Shown: positions 49,742 to 59,031 of the stretch, in pieces
Position numbering within the stretch: the first letter of the stretch is position 1
Layout of the letters: each line of letters starts with the position of its first letter
From: Kordiimonadaceae bacterium
Lineage (GTDB): Bacteria; Pseudomonadota; Alphaproteobacteria; Sphingomonadales; Emcibacteraceae
Direction: 5' to 3'
Assembly (NCBI GenBank): GCA_018660225.1
Contig: JABJKT010000135.1
Location: forward strand, 1-62,223
DNA length: 62,223 nucleotides
Translations under genes and position numbers: made by a program
The notes under the pieces: model-generated
What the model was told of the DNA's origin: nothing
The model's database searches: none
The model's input: the letters and a program-made list of their open reading frames with translations, nothing else

Positions 49742-52177
49742 TCACTCATATCTGAGGGCGAGGATTGGGTTTTTGATGGCAACACGGGTGGCGTGGCTGG
49801 CGATGGTGGCCCATGCGATGAATAGAACACTGGCCCCGGCGCTTATAAACACAAGCGGCATAAGATCAATGCGGTAAGCATAGCTCTGAAGCCAGTTATC
49901 AATCAGTAGCGCGGCGACCGGCCATGCGGCGAGGACCGCCCACATGACGGGCTTGGAAAATTGCCAGACAAAAAGCCGTACGATGTCAAAAACGGTAGCA
50001 CCGAAAACCTTGCGGATGCCCACTTCTTTGGTGCGGCGCTGCACATTAAAGGACGCAAGACCGAAGATGCCCAAAAAGGCGATAACAATGGCAAGGGCAG
50101 CAAAGCCGCCAAAGACCTGAGTTTGCCTGTTCTCATTGGCATATTGATCGGCGAGGCTATCGGTGAGGTAAGTTTTTAACACCGCTACATCCGGCACATA
50201 AGTAGGCCAGATGGCATCAATTTGGTCAATGACGCCTTGGTCAAAGCGGTCAAGCTTGACGACCATGGCACTGAAAAAATTACTGGCATTTGCAAACAGC
50301 ATTGGCCCTGCCTGATTATGGATAGACTGGAAATGAGCCGTTTTCATTACGCCAATGATTTCAACCGTTACCGGACCATTCATATAATCCTGCATCTGGT
50401 ATGTTTTACCAAGCGCATCAGTGGCACTTTCAAAGCCGAGCGCCGTCAGCGCCAGTTCATTAATTATGATCGAGGCGGCACTTGGTTTATCACTTATCAT
50501 TCTGTCAATGTCGCGGCCCTGCTCAAAACTACGTCCAGCGATCAGCGTCATGTCCATCACCTGATCAAAATTAACATCTGCGGCCACTGACTGGACCGTG
50601 GTGCGGCCCTGCGCATTATCCGCGCCTAGCGGAATAAGACTGACATTATTTTGTGATCCATTTCCGGGCAGTTGGGCCATCAATGTTGCGGACGATACGC
50701 CCGGAATTTGTCTTATGCGTTCAGCCAGTGCCTGTTGATCGCTCGCTTCATCAGCCGCGCCAACGCCCCAATAGGCGAGGACATTTTCATCATTAAACCC
50801 TAGATCCATGGTTGTTGCCAGACGGGTTTGTAGATAAAAATGACCTGCTGCAATCATTAAAATAATCGAAATAGTATATTGGAAAAATATCAAGCCGATA
50901 CGAAAACGCGCCACCCTTGGTGACTGCGAACGGCCGCCGGAAAACGCGCTGGCCGGTGATTTTGACGACAGGTGAAAGGCCGGATAAAGTCCGGCGAGAA
51001 AACCTGTGATAAGGCTTGAAGCCGCGGCAATTATTATAAACGCTGATCCCATACGGGTATTTTCTATTTCAACCAAACCAATCCAGTTAAAAACCATGGG
51101 CGCGAGTAGTGCCGTCAGCGCGAGCGAGAGGATAAAGGCGAAACTTACCAATGTAAGCGCTTCAAATAAATATCTTGTAATGAGCTGGCTGCGTTTTGCA
51201 CCGACCACTTTATGCATGGCGATTTCTTTTTCACGGGCGCTGGCACCGGCCGTGGAAAGATTGATAAAATTAATGCTCGCCATAATCATAATAAGCGCGG
51301 CTATGCCAATGAAACCATAAACAAGTGTTGCGCTACCATTAGGGCCAATAGTGTTTCTGGTATTTTGATAAAGGTGGATATCGGCGATCTTCATGTAAGA
51401 AAGGTTCATCACATCGCTCGGTTTATAATCCTGCCAGCTTTCCGGGGCAAAGAAGGCATTGCGGTCTAAAAAATCAGCCGTGCCAAGGGTCATATTATTT
51501 ATAGTACCACCATCTGCGAGAATGAAATAACTATAGAGCCGCGAAGAGGTCCAGTCGATAAAATCACCATCTAATGCACCCGGCCCGTTAAAGATCAGTA
51601 TTTCAAAATCCATATGGGTTTTTCCAGCTGGCTCTTCTAACACGCCGGTGATTGCGTAATCCTGATCACCAATGCTTACCGTTTTGCCAAGCGCCGCTTG
51701 GCCCGGGAAGTGTTTATTTGCAAAAACATTGCTCACCACCGCCGTGAAGGCAAGATCAAGCGCCGTTTCACCGTTTCCTTCCAAGAATGGATAATTAAAG
51801 ACGTCAAAAAACGTTTCTTCAATTCTATAGGATTTTTCTACAAACAGATCGTTAGCAATTTTTACAGGCGCGCTTCCAGCGTAAAATCTGGTGAAGCTTC
51901 CAATGTCAGCAAAATCTTTTTCCATTGCGGCTTTAAGTTCACGCGGGGTTCTGGCATTGGTGTTCGGTGCTCTGCCCGGTGCTGAAAAATGGGTCTGAAC
52001 TGTATAAATTCTATCGTTGTTACTCAGCAAGCGATCATAGCCCATTTCACTTTGCACAAAGAGTATGATTAAAAATGCAGCCGTTAGGCCAATGGTTAGT
52101 CCACCAATATTGATGAAACTGAATAGTTTATTGCGCATTGAAATTCGTAAGGCAACGATGAGATAATTTTTTAGCAT
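49742..52177 (-). CDS. MacB/FtsX-like ABC transporter permease (no ATPase gene beside it)
   Basis: 811 residues from ATG at 52177; AGGGG lies about 9 bases upstream. The frame opens earlier with TTG at 52201. Eight or so helices: one near 18-38, a first FtsX core around 280-420, one near 430, and a second core around 680-810, with two large periplasmic domains between. This is the duplicated MacB_PCD/FtsX layout common in alphaproteobacteria and Bacteroidetes. The divergent and downstream neighbours do not encode the ATP-binding partner. It may work with an ATPase encoded elsewhere, in lipoprotein, peptide or drug export. Confidence 0.88.
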   Translation of the reverse strand: MLKNYLIVALRISMRNKLFSFINIGGLTIGLTAAFLIILFVQSEMGYDRLLSNNDRIYTVQTHFSAPGRAPNTNARTPRELKAAMEKDFADIGSFTRFYAGSAPVKIANDLFVEKSYRIEETFFDVFNYPFLEGNGETALDLAFTAVVSNVFANKHFPGQAALGKTVSIGDQDYAITGVLEEPAGKTHMDFEILIFNGPGALDGDFIDWTSSRLYSYFILADGGTINNMTLGTADFLDRNAFFAPESWQDYKPSDVMNLSYMKIADIHLYQNTRNTIGPNGSATLVYGFIGIAALIMIMASINFINLSTAGASAREKEIAMHKVVGAKRSQLITRYLFEALTLVSFAFILSLALTALLAPMVFNWIGLVEIENTRMGSAFIIIAAASSLITGFLAGLYPAFHLSSKSPASAFSGGRSQSPRVARFRIGLIFFQYTISIILMIAAGHFYLQTRLATTMDLGFNDENVLAYWGVGAADEASDQQALAERIRQIPGVSSATLMAQLPGNGSQNNVSLIPLGADNAQGRTTVQSVAADVNFDQVMDMTLIAGRSFEQGRDIDRMISDKPSAASIIINELALTALGFESATDALGKTYQMQDYMNGPVTVEIIGVMKTAHFQSIHNQAGPMLFANASNFFSAMVVKLDRFDQGVIDQIDAIWPTYVPDVAVLKTYLTDSLADQYANENRQTQVFGGFAALAIVIAFLGIFGLASFNVQRRTKEVGIRKVFGATVFDIVRLFVWQFSKPVMWAVLAAWPVAALLIDNWLQSYAYRIDLMPLVFISAGASVLFIAWATIASHATRVAIKNPILALRYE

Positions 52178-52292
52178 TTTCTGGCCCCTGTTATATATCA
52201 ACCTAGCAAAACATTAAAACATTGCCCGGTCCAGTCAATTCTAATGCGATGAATGGCTATTAATTTGCGATAAAATAAAGTAGGACTAGAAA

Positions 52293-53321
52293 ATGGAACC
52301 TTTACGAATTGGAATTATAGGCTCCGGCTTTATTGCCGGTGTTGTGGCGGACGCTGCTAAAAACACGCCGCTTATGTCGGTAAGTGCCGTTTGTAGTAGG
52401 CTTGAAAGCAGTGCGAGCGCCTTTGCAGCGCAGTATGATATTGAACATGTTTTTGAGAGCTGGCAGCAGCTTATATCGTCTGATGAAATTGATGCGGTAT
52501 ATGTTGCAACGCCGACCAATGTAAGGGAAGAAATATCAGTTGCTGCGGCGAGTGCCGGAAAACATATTTTCGCCGAAAAACCATTCGCGAGCGAGGCATC
52601 ACTGGCAAATATCATTAACGCCGCCCGTGATAATAAAGTGGCCTTCATGGACGCTACTCATTTTAGTCATAATCCGCGCACTGATGAAATAAAACGCACC
52701 ATGATAGAAGAAATAGGCCCGCCGAAGTTACTTCGGACTACATTTTATTATCCTTTTGATGACCGCAATAATATTCGCTTTGATCCGGCCAAGGAACCAC
52801 TGGCGGCCGTAGGTGATCTTGCCTGGTATAATATGCGGGCGATCGTTGAATTTCTGGGTACTGATACGGAAATTGAACATATTACCACCTACGCTGAAAA
52901 AGATCAGCAAACGGGGATCATCATTCGCGGCTCTGGGGCGATTAATTTTAAAGATGGAAAGATGTCCAGTTTTGATTTTGGCTTTAACGGCGGTGTTATA
53001 CTGATGGATCTGGATATAATTGGTGATAAGGGAATGTTCAGGCTCGATGATTTTGTGCTCGATTGGCACGGTGGTTTTGATTTTTCAGACGGTCATTATG
53101 ATTTAAGTTATCAAATGCGAGCTGACTTGGACGAACCGGACCAGTGGCAGCATATTAAGCTTGAGGGCCAAAAGCCGCAAAAAATTCACATGCTAGAAAA
53201 TTTTGTCCATCTAACGGCAGACCCCTGCGGCGAAAATGCTAATGAGACAATGAAAACATCCCTTAAAACCCAGCAGCTTGTCGATGCGCTGTGGAAGGCT
53301 TGTAATGCTCCAAACAATTAA
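52293..53321 (+). CDS. Gfo/Idh/MocA-family oxidoreductase
   Basis: 342 residues. NAD site GIIGSGFIAG at 7-16, Glu95-Lys96-Pro97 in FAEKPFAS, and the ATHFSHNPRTDEI segment behind it. The C-terminal domain follows the usual beta-sheet order (GDLAWYNMRAI, GVILMDLDI). It oxidises or reduces a sugar, polyol or similar compound with NAD(P). It is divergent from the MacB-like permease (91-base gap, 52202-52292) and ends in a 4-base overlap with the convergent GlcF gene (stops at 53318-53321). An AAATAAAGTA decamer at 52273-52282 upstream matches part of the AraC-region repeat; probably chance. Confidence 0.88.
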   Translation: MEPLRIGIIGSGFIAGVVADAAKNTPLMSVSAVCSRLESSASAFAAQYDIEHVFESWQQLISSDEIDAVYVATPTNVREEISVAAASAGKHIFAEKPFASEASLANIINAARDNKVAFMDATHFSHNPRTDEIKRTMIEEIGPPKLLRTTFYYPFDDRNNIRFDPAKEPLAAVGDLAWYNMRAIVEFLGTDTEIEHITTYAEKDQQTGIIIRGSGAINFKDGKMSSFDFGFNGGVILMDLDIIGDKGMFRLDDFVLDWHGGFDFSDGHYDLSYQMRADLDEPDQWQHIKLEGQKPQKIHMLENFVHLTADPCGENANETMKTSLKTQQLVDALWKACNAPNN

Positions 53322-54589
53322 AGATTAGCGGGCTTTTTACCGCCTGTGGCCCAATTAAGAAGCTCAATAATATGTACGGTGGGAATATCGGTGCCGGAGC
53401 CGATCTGAATATTACAGCCGATATTACCGCTGGCGATTACGTCGGCTTTGGTGGCTTCAATATTGGTAACTTTTCTCTTTTTTAGTTTTTCAGCCATGTA
53501 GCTCTCAAGGATATTGTAGGTCCCGGCAGAGCCGCAGCAAATGTGACTTTCTTTTATGTCCCTTACTTCAAACCCAGCTTCTATGAGCAGTTGTTTCGGT
53601 AAGCCAATGATTTTTTGTCCATGTTTTAAGGAGCAGGCCGAATGATAAGCAACACTAGGCGCATTATCAATTTTGCTTTCCCCTAATCCAATTTGCTCAA
53701 TGACTTCTGTTATATCTTTGGCCAGTGATGAGATACGCATTGCTTTATCCGCGTAGTGTGGATCATCTTTAAACATATGGCCGTAATCTTTAATTGACGT
53801 GCCGCAGCCGGATGTATTTATGACAATGGCATCAAGGGTGCCTTTTTCAATTTCCTCAATCCAGCCATCGATGTAGGCTTTGGCTGTATTAAGGGCCACT
53901 TCATTTTTGCCCATATGTTCAGTGATCGCACCGCAGCAACCAACGCTTTTTGGCGTGATAAGCTCTACACCGCGTCTTGTTAAAAACGCGGCGGTGGCAA
54001 TGTTTATATGCTCACCAACGGCCCGCTGCACGCATCCGCCGTGAAGGCCCATACGGTATTTCTTTTGTCCCTGGGCCTCGCTGGTTTCTGCTAATTTTTC
54101 TGTGCTTAAAATTACCTTTAGGCCTAGCATGGCTTTAAATTCCGCCGGTAATAATCTTTTAAAAGGCGTGATCAGTTTTGATGCTCTAATCGCCCACTTA
54201 AATCGTGTGGGGTAGGGTAAAATAGCGCTAAGCAGTGATCTGATAATATTGTTTTTTAGCGGGCGTTTATAGGTTTTTTCAATATGCGCTCGCCCCTGCG
54301 CCAACAGATGAGCGTAATGAACGCCCGAAGGGCAGGTGGTCATGCAAGATAAACACGTAAGGCATTTATCAATATGGCGCGCTTCAACCTCTGTCGCGGG
54401 TCGGTCATTTTCAAGCATTTCTTTTATCAAGTAAATTCGCCCGCGCGGGCTATCAAGCTCATTACCGGTTAACATATAGGTCGGGCAGGTGGCGGTGCAA
54501 AAACCGCAATGGACGCAACTTCTTATGATATGCTCTGCTTCGGCAATTTTTGGATTTTCAAGCTGTCTATTGGAAAAACGCGTCTGCAT
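53318..54589 (-). CDS. glcF: Glycolate oxidase iron-sulfur subunit
   Basis: 423 residues. Two four-Cys clusters: Cys25, 28, 31 and 35 (CVHCGFCTATCPTY) and Cys76, 79, 82 and 86 (CLTCLSCMTTCP), plus the CCG motifs SVGCCGAITEHMG and HICCGSAGTYNI. It passes electrons from the GlcD/GlcE flavin subunits to the membrane quinone pool. It starts 2 bases after the GlcE stop. GlcDEF oxidises glycolate to glyoxylate; homologous complexes also take D-lactate or other 2-hydroxy acids, so the real substrate follows from the other genes of this operon. Confidence 0.93.
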   Translation of the reverse strand: MQTRFSNRQLENPKIAEAEHIIRSCVHCGFCTATCPTYMLTGNELDSPRGRIYLIKEMLENDRPATEVEARHIDKCLTCLSCMTTCPSGVHYAHLLAQGRAHIEKTYKRPLKNNIIRSLLSAILPYPTRFKWAIRASKLITPFKRLLPAEFKAMLGLKVILSTEKLAETSEAQGQKKYRMGLHGGCVQRAVGEHINIATAAFLTRRGVELITPKSVGCCGAITEHMGKNEVALNTAKAYIDGWIEEIEKGTLDAIVINTSGCGTSIKDYGHMFKDDPHYADKAMRISSLAKDITEVIEQIGLGESKIDNAPSVAYHSACSLKHGQKIIGLPKQLLIEAGFEVRDIKESHICCGSAGTYNILESYMAEKLKKRKVTNIEATKADVIASGNIGCNIQIGSGTDIPTVHIIELLNWATGGKKPANL

Positions 54590-54591
54590 GC

Positions 54592-55716
54592 TTAGAAGCC
54601 CATCCTGCCGGGGTTTAAAATATTCCTCGGATCAAAAGCATTTTTCACCCGTGCCTGCAGTTTTTCTGTCACCGGATCAGGCTTGCTCATAAAGGGAAGC
54701 GAGTTTTTATTATCTGGTGTATTTCTGATCAGCCAAAAAGCACCGTGGTTTATTTTTGGGGTTTGATCAGATGACATCCAGAGCTGTGATCCGGCCCAGT
54801 CAAAATAATAAAATTCTGGATTATGGCCGGTGATAATTTGGGTCATTTCAGTCGCTGGGGCTGATATTTTCCATAGTGGGATATCACGCGGCGGCGCTAG
54901 CGGCTCAACATCGCGAATATTTTGCCATAAAGCCAAGCTTTGCTCTTTTTCTATCAGCGAAGTGCTTTTTTTGCCGATAATGCTTAAAACGGCATCAGTG
55001 CGTTCTTTTATCGAAGCGTTGGCTCCTTCTATACGAACATATGTGGCTTTATTGGGCAAATGTGCCAGCCCGCTTACTTCAAAAGGACTGCCAGCGATAG
55101 CCGCCATTAATATTATTGCTTCCACGTCTGAAAGCTCGTTTACGGCGATGGTCACTTCCGTTTCCGCAAGCGGGGACAGTTTTAACGTCATTTCTGTTAT
55201 GGCTCCGAGCGTTCCGTAAGAGCCGGTCATTAACTTGCTTACATCATAACCGGTTACGTTCTTAACCACTCGCCCACCCGCTTTAAAGACTTTACCAAAA
55301 CCGGACACACCTTCAATCCCCAGCACATAATCACGTGCGGCCCCTGCCATAAAGCGTTTAGGGCCGGAAAGGTTATTACCTATTATGCCTCCTATCGTGC
55401 CGCATCCTTTTTCTATCCCGAGTAACGGACCAAGGTCCGGTGGCTCAAAGCGAAGCTCTTGTTTTTGTTCGGTAAGGACTTTATTAAGCTCAGATAATTT
55501 AACACCCGGCTCAAGGGTTATCACCAGTTCTTCTGGTTCATATAATTTAATCTGATCTAATTCTGATAGCGACATGGTGCCACCCGTATTCATCTTGCTG
55601 CCGAGCGATATCAGGCTGCCGCCCGTTCGTAGATCGAGACTTTTTTCAGCGACAATATAATCGCGGATTATCTCGGTAACCTGATCCAGTGATGTGGGTG
55701 AAAAAATATCTGTCAT
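54592..55716 (-). CDS. glcE: Glycolate oxidase FAD-binding subunit GlcE
   Basis: 374 residues, a shortened relative of GlcD. FAD-domain features: LDLRTGGSLISLG, GCGTIGGIIGNNLSGP and the KNVTGYDVSKLMTGSYGTLG stretch. The C-terminal substrate part is small, ending with FDPRNILNPGRMG. The ATG codon overlaps the stop of GlcD by one base (55716). It forms the second flavin subunit of the glycolate-oxidase-type complex. Confidence 0.93.
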   Translation of the reverse strand: MTDIFSPTSLDQVTEIIRDYIVAEKSLDLRTGGSLISLGSKMNTGGTMSLSELDQIKLYEPEELVITLEPGVKLSELNKVLTEQKQELRFEPPDLGPLLGIEKGCGTIGGIIGNNLSGPKRFMAGAARDYVLGIEGVSGFGKVFKAGGRVVKNVTGYDVSKLMTGSYGTLGAITEMTLKLSPLAETEVTIAVNELSDVEAIILMAAIAGSPFEVSGLAHLPNKATYVRIEGANASIKERTDAVLSIIGKKSTSLIEKEQSLALWQNIRDVEPLAPPRDIPLWKISAPATEMTQIITGHNPEFYYFDWAGSQLWMSSDQTPKINHGAFWLIRNTPDNKNSLPFMSKPDPVTEKLQARVKNAFDPRNILNPGRMGF

Positions 55717-57203
55717 CAGAACCTTGGAATATCCGGAAAGAGAAGTTTGCCGCCGTGAACATGCATTTTACCCAGTTCAGCACAGCGATGAAGTTTTGGA
55801 AACATTTTGCCGGGATTTAACCGGTGTTTTGGGTCAAAGGCGCATTTTAGCCGTTCCTGTTGCGCAAGGTCATCTTCACTGAATACCTCATACATCAAAT
55901 CGCGTTTTTCAACGCCGACACCATGCTCGCCTGTTAGTGCGCCACCCACTTTTACACAAAGTCTTAGAATATCGGCGCCAAAATCCTCGGCCAGTTCCAG
56001 CTCACCCGGTTTGTTGGCATCATAAAGGATCAGTGGGTGAAGGTTACCGTCACCTGCGTGAAAAACATTGGCAACACGGAGCTTATATTTTTTTGAAAGC
56101 ACATTCATCTGCCGCAGCACTTCAGGAAGTTTCTTACGTGGGATCGATCCATCCATACAGTAATAATCAGGTGAAATACTGCCAAGGGCCGGGAAGGCGG
56201 CCTTGCGTCCGGCCCAAAAATTCATCCGCTCCGCTTCTGATTTACTGACCTCAATTGATGTTGCACCAAGATCTGTTGCGATTTCTGAAACCTGCTCTAT
56301 AAAATAATCAACTTCGCTTTGAACCCCGTCAAACTCGGCGATTAAAATGGCTTCAGCGTCCCTTGGATATCCCGGATGGCAGTAATCTTCTGCGGCGTTA
56401 AGGGCGAGTTTATCCATCATCTCCATCCCGGCAGGAATGATCCCCGACGCAATGGTGCGCGCCACACATTCACCGGCATGCTCCACATTGGAAAACCCGA
56501 TTAGCATTGCCCTTGCGATATTGGGCTTTGGTAATATGCGGACGATGATTTCAGTGACGATACCCAGCAGTCCTTCTGATCCGGTTATAAGCCCGATCAG
56601 GTCATAACCGCTTTCCTGCATATATTTACCGCCAAGCTCAATGGTCTCCCCGCTCATCAGTACCATCTTAAGCCCGAGAATGTTATTAGTGGTAAGGCCG
56701 TATTTCAGGCAGTGAACTCCGCCTGAATTTTCCGCCACATTACCGCCAATGGTGCAGGCGATTTGGCTTGATGGATCGGGGGCATAATAAAAACCGTTAT
56801 CTTGCACCGCATCAGAAATTGCCAGATTGGTAACGCCGCACTGGGTAACAACACAGCGGTTCTCAAAATCTATCTCTATTATTTCATTTAGCCGTGATAG
56901 ACCGAGTGTCAGTCCGTCTTCAAGCGGAAGTGCACCGCCCGAAAGCGACGTGCCGGCCCCTCTAGGCACTACTTTAATGTTAAGCTCAAAGCATATTTTA
57001 AGAACCTCAACCACCTCTTCGGTTGAGGCAGGAAGAGCGACGATCATCGGCGACTGTCTGTAAGCGGTAAGGGCGTCACTCTCGAAAGCCTTTCGGCCTC
57101 TTTCGGATGTGACTATTCCCTGATCACCAAGCAGATCTTTCAGTCGCCTGGTAAGCTCAGGCAACTGATCGAGAATAGCTTGTTCCGGCTCGGGCATCTT
57201 CAT
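55716..57203 (-). CDS. glcD: Glycolate oxidase flavin subunit GlcD
   Basis: 495 residues of the FAD-linked oxidase family. Residues 90-230 carry the PCMH FAD-binding fold (VPRGAGTSLSGGALPLEDG, ASSQIACTIGGN-type segment and GLITGSEGLLGIVTEI). The C-terminal oxidase domain includes NVFHAGDGNLHPLI, GEHGVGVEKRDLM and NPGKMFP. It oxidises a 2-hydroxy acid; electrons leave through GlcF. It sits 32 bases after the MFS gene on the minus strand, in the six-gene operon behind the Tm-1-like gene. Confidence 0.93.
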   Translation of the reverse strand: MKMPEPEQAILDQLPELTRRLKDLLGDQGIVTSERGRKAFESDALTAYRQSPMIVALPASTEEVVEVLKICFELNIKVVPRGAGTSLSGGALPLEDGLTLGLSRLNEIIEIDFENRCVVTQCGVTNLAISDAVQDNGFYYAPDPSSQIACTIGGNVAENSGGVHCLKYGLTTNNILGLKMVLMSGETIELGGKYMQESGYDLIGLITGSEGLLGIVTEIIVRILPKPNIARAMLIGFSNVEHAGECVARTIASGIIPAGMEMMDKLALNAAEDYCHPGYPRDAEAILIAEFDGVQSEVDYFIEQVSEIATDLGATSIEVSKSEAERMNFWAGRKAAFPALGSISPDYYCMDGSIPRKKLPEVLRQMNVLSKKYKLRVANVFHAGDGNLHPLILYDANKPGELELAEDFGADILRLCVKVGGALTGEHGVGVEKRDLMYEVFSEDDLAQQERLKCAFDPKHRLNPGKMFPKLHRCAELGKMHVHGGKLLFPDIPRF

Positions 57204-57235
57204 GAGACGGCCTCTTCTTTAATATTTATTGCACA

Positions 57236-58555
57236 TTATTCGCTAGGTGACGCACCCTCAGCCTTTAATTTTGCTTGTTTGCGGTCATTATACCATACAC
57301 CACCAAATACAAATAGTAGCACTATTGGTAACAGCGCTACAGTCTGGAAGGATTGCTCGGCGGCGTATACGAGTGTGCCTGTATGCTCTGCGCTTCCCTC
57401 GGCCATAGCGGCGAAGGCATCAGCCCCGCCAGCGGCTTCAAGTTTTGCATTATCATATGCGGCACCAAGTAATGGCAGCACGATATAAGTGGACATGGCA
57501 CCGGCTGAGCCGATAAGGCCAATGGCCCAAGCACCGCCACGTGGGTAACGTTCGGCAGCGGAAGCCAGCATTGTTGGCCACATGAAACAAACACCCGCGC
57601 CCCATACGGTCGCAGCGATTATGCCGGTAACAGGACTATCAGCAACACTGAGCATATAAAGCCCGATGCTGGTAAGCAGTGCCGAAAACCAAAGCAGCCC
57701 TACAGGGGATAGTTTATGGGCCAGCGTTCCTGCAAAATGGCGAGCGACAAACATAATTCCGCTTACATACACAAGCAGTAATATACCGCGCATACCCACC
57801 GTATGGGTCAGGGCCAGATCAACCCATTGACCCGGTGCAAGTTCAGATGCAGCGGTTAGGAACATAGCGCCGAACCAGATGAAAAAGCTCGGCCGTCTGA
57901 AAATTTCCTTGATCATATCGCCGAAGCTAACGTCAAGATCTGCACTTTCGGTTTTAGGAAATTTTACGCCGATATTTAAAATAAGAAAGGCAACGGCTGG
58001 AATAAAAATAAGCGATAAGGCTATTTGCCAGTTAAGGCCTATTGAATTAATGGCTATACCTGAAAGGCCGCCGACAATAAGTCCGGCTGGCCACCATGCA
58101 TGGAGCACATTAAGGCGGTGGGTTTTATCTTCAGGATAAAGTGATGCTGTCGCCGGGTTAATCGCCGCTTCAACGAAACCCCAGGCGATCCCTTTAAGCA
58201 GCATGCCAACCCAGAGCGCCCAGTAAATTGATGCGCCACTGGTAATATCACCAGCAAAAACAAGAATAGCATTTCCGATTATGATCAATGTTGCCGCGGC
58301 GGTAATTGACCGTCCCATTCCAATCTTATCCATAAACGGACTGACAACAAAAAGCGTGATTGAAAAACCAAGGAAAATAATGCCGAGGATTTCACCGATC
58401 ATTGTTGCCGACGTTGTGAAATCAATAGGATCAAGAAAATTTGTTTTCAGATCAGCAGCAACCGTTGCCCCTAGTGACATGGAAATGGCAATGGTAAATA
58501 AAGCCATGCTACAAATTAAAAATATCTTACTGCGGTCATATTGTTCACTTGACAT
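57236..58555 (-). CDS. Major facilitator superfamily transporter, sugar type
   Basis: 439 residues with twelve membrane helices. The first-half loop has VVSPFMDKIGMGRS, near the MFS motif GxLxDRxGRR, and the later GIAWGFVEAAINPATASLYP is seen in FucP-like sugar permeases. It should import the substrate that the operon enzymes oxidise. The neighbours are GlcD (32-base gap) and the SRPBCC gene (23-base gap), both on the minus strand. Confidence 0.9.
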   Translation of the reverse strand: MSSEQYDRSKIFLICSMALFTIAISMSLGATVAADLKTNFLDPIDFTTSATMIGEILGIIFLGFSITLFVVSPFMDKIGMGRSITAAATLIIIGNAILVFAGDITSGASIYWALWVGMLLKGIAWGFVEAAINPATASLYPEDKTHRLNVLHAWWPAGLIVGGLSGIAINSIGLNWQIALSLIFIPAVAFLILNIGVKFPKTESADLDVSFGDMIKEIFRRPSFFIWFGAMFLTAASELAPGQWVDLALTHTVGMRGILLLVYVSGIMFVARHFAGTLAHKLSPVGLLWFSALLTSIGLYMLSVADSPVTGIIAATVWGAGVCFMWPTMLASAAERYPRGGAWAIGLIGSAGAMSTYIVLPLLGAAYDNAKLEAAGGADAFAAMAEGSAEHTGTLVYAAEQSFQTVALLPIVLLFVFGGVWYNDRKQAKLKAEGASPSE

Positions 58556-58578
58556 ATTACTACCCTTTTATTTCCTTG

Positions 58579-59016
58579 TTATTTTGAAAAATGTTCCTTC
58601 AGAGCGTCAAACCCACCCTGAAAAACCCCGTTTGCCACCATGTCGGCTTTTTCTTCTTCTTCGCCTTCGTCCGTCGTAAATTCAGCTGTCCACTGAATAT
58701 AGGTGCGGTCCCCGTCGCTTATTGGTCTAAGTTCCATAGTTGATATATAATCAAATAAGCCCAGCCCCGTGGTCAGCATGTCATAAGAAAAAGAAAAATC
58801 AAGTTCAGAATAAGCAATCAGCGTTTCTCTTATATTTTCACCGTCAGCTAGATAAAAATTACGCACGCACCCAATTGTTGTCGGTGCAAGGCCATCTTCG
58901 ATTTCGCTACGGTCAATAGCGGGATGCCATTTTGGTAAATCATTAAAACCTCTGACAACCTGCCATACTTTGTCAAGGGGGGCGTCAATCACTGATGTGG
59001 CAAATACATTTATCAT
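58579..59016 (-). CDS. SRPBCC-fold (START/PYR-like) protein
   Basis: 145 residues. The pattern VFATSVIDAPLDKVWQVVRG at the start, then SEIEDG and a long C-terminal helix (DMVANGVFQGGFDALKEHF), is a small START-type hydrophobic pocket. Such proteins bind lipophilic or aromatic compounds, or act as cyclases. In this operon it could hold a substrate or intermediate. The gap to the Tm-1-like gene is 15 bases. No catalytic residues are readable. Confidence 0.85.
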   Translation of the reverse strand: MINVFATSVIDAPLDKVWQVVRGFNDLPKWHPAIDRSEIEDGLAPTTIGCVRNFYLADGENIRETLIAYSELDFSFSYDMLTTGLGLFDYISTMELRPISDGDRTYIQWTAEFTTDEGEEEEKADMVANGVFQGGFDALKEHFSK

Positions 59017-59031
59017 AATAGTCTCCGTTTT

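Noticed and set aside
52273-52282. AAATAAAGTA before the Gfo/Idh gene as a further AraC-type site
   Set aside because: Only ten A/T-rich bases match and the TGACGCTTTTTT part is missing; chance match is likely.
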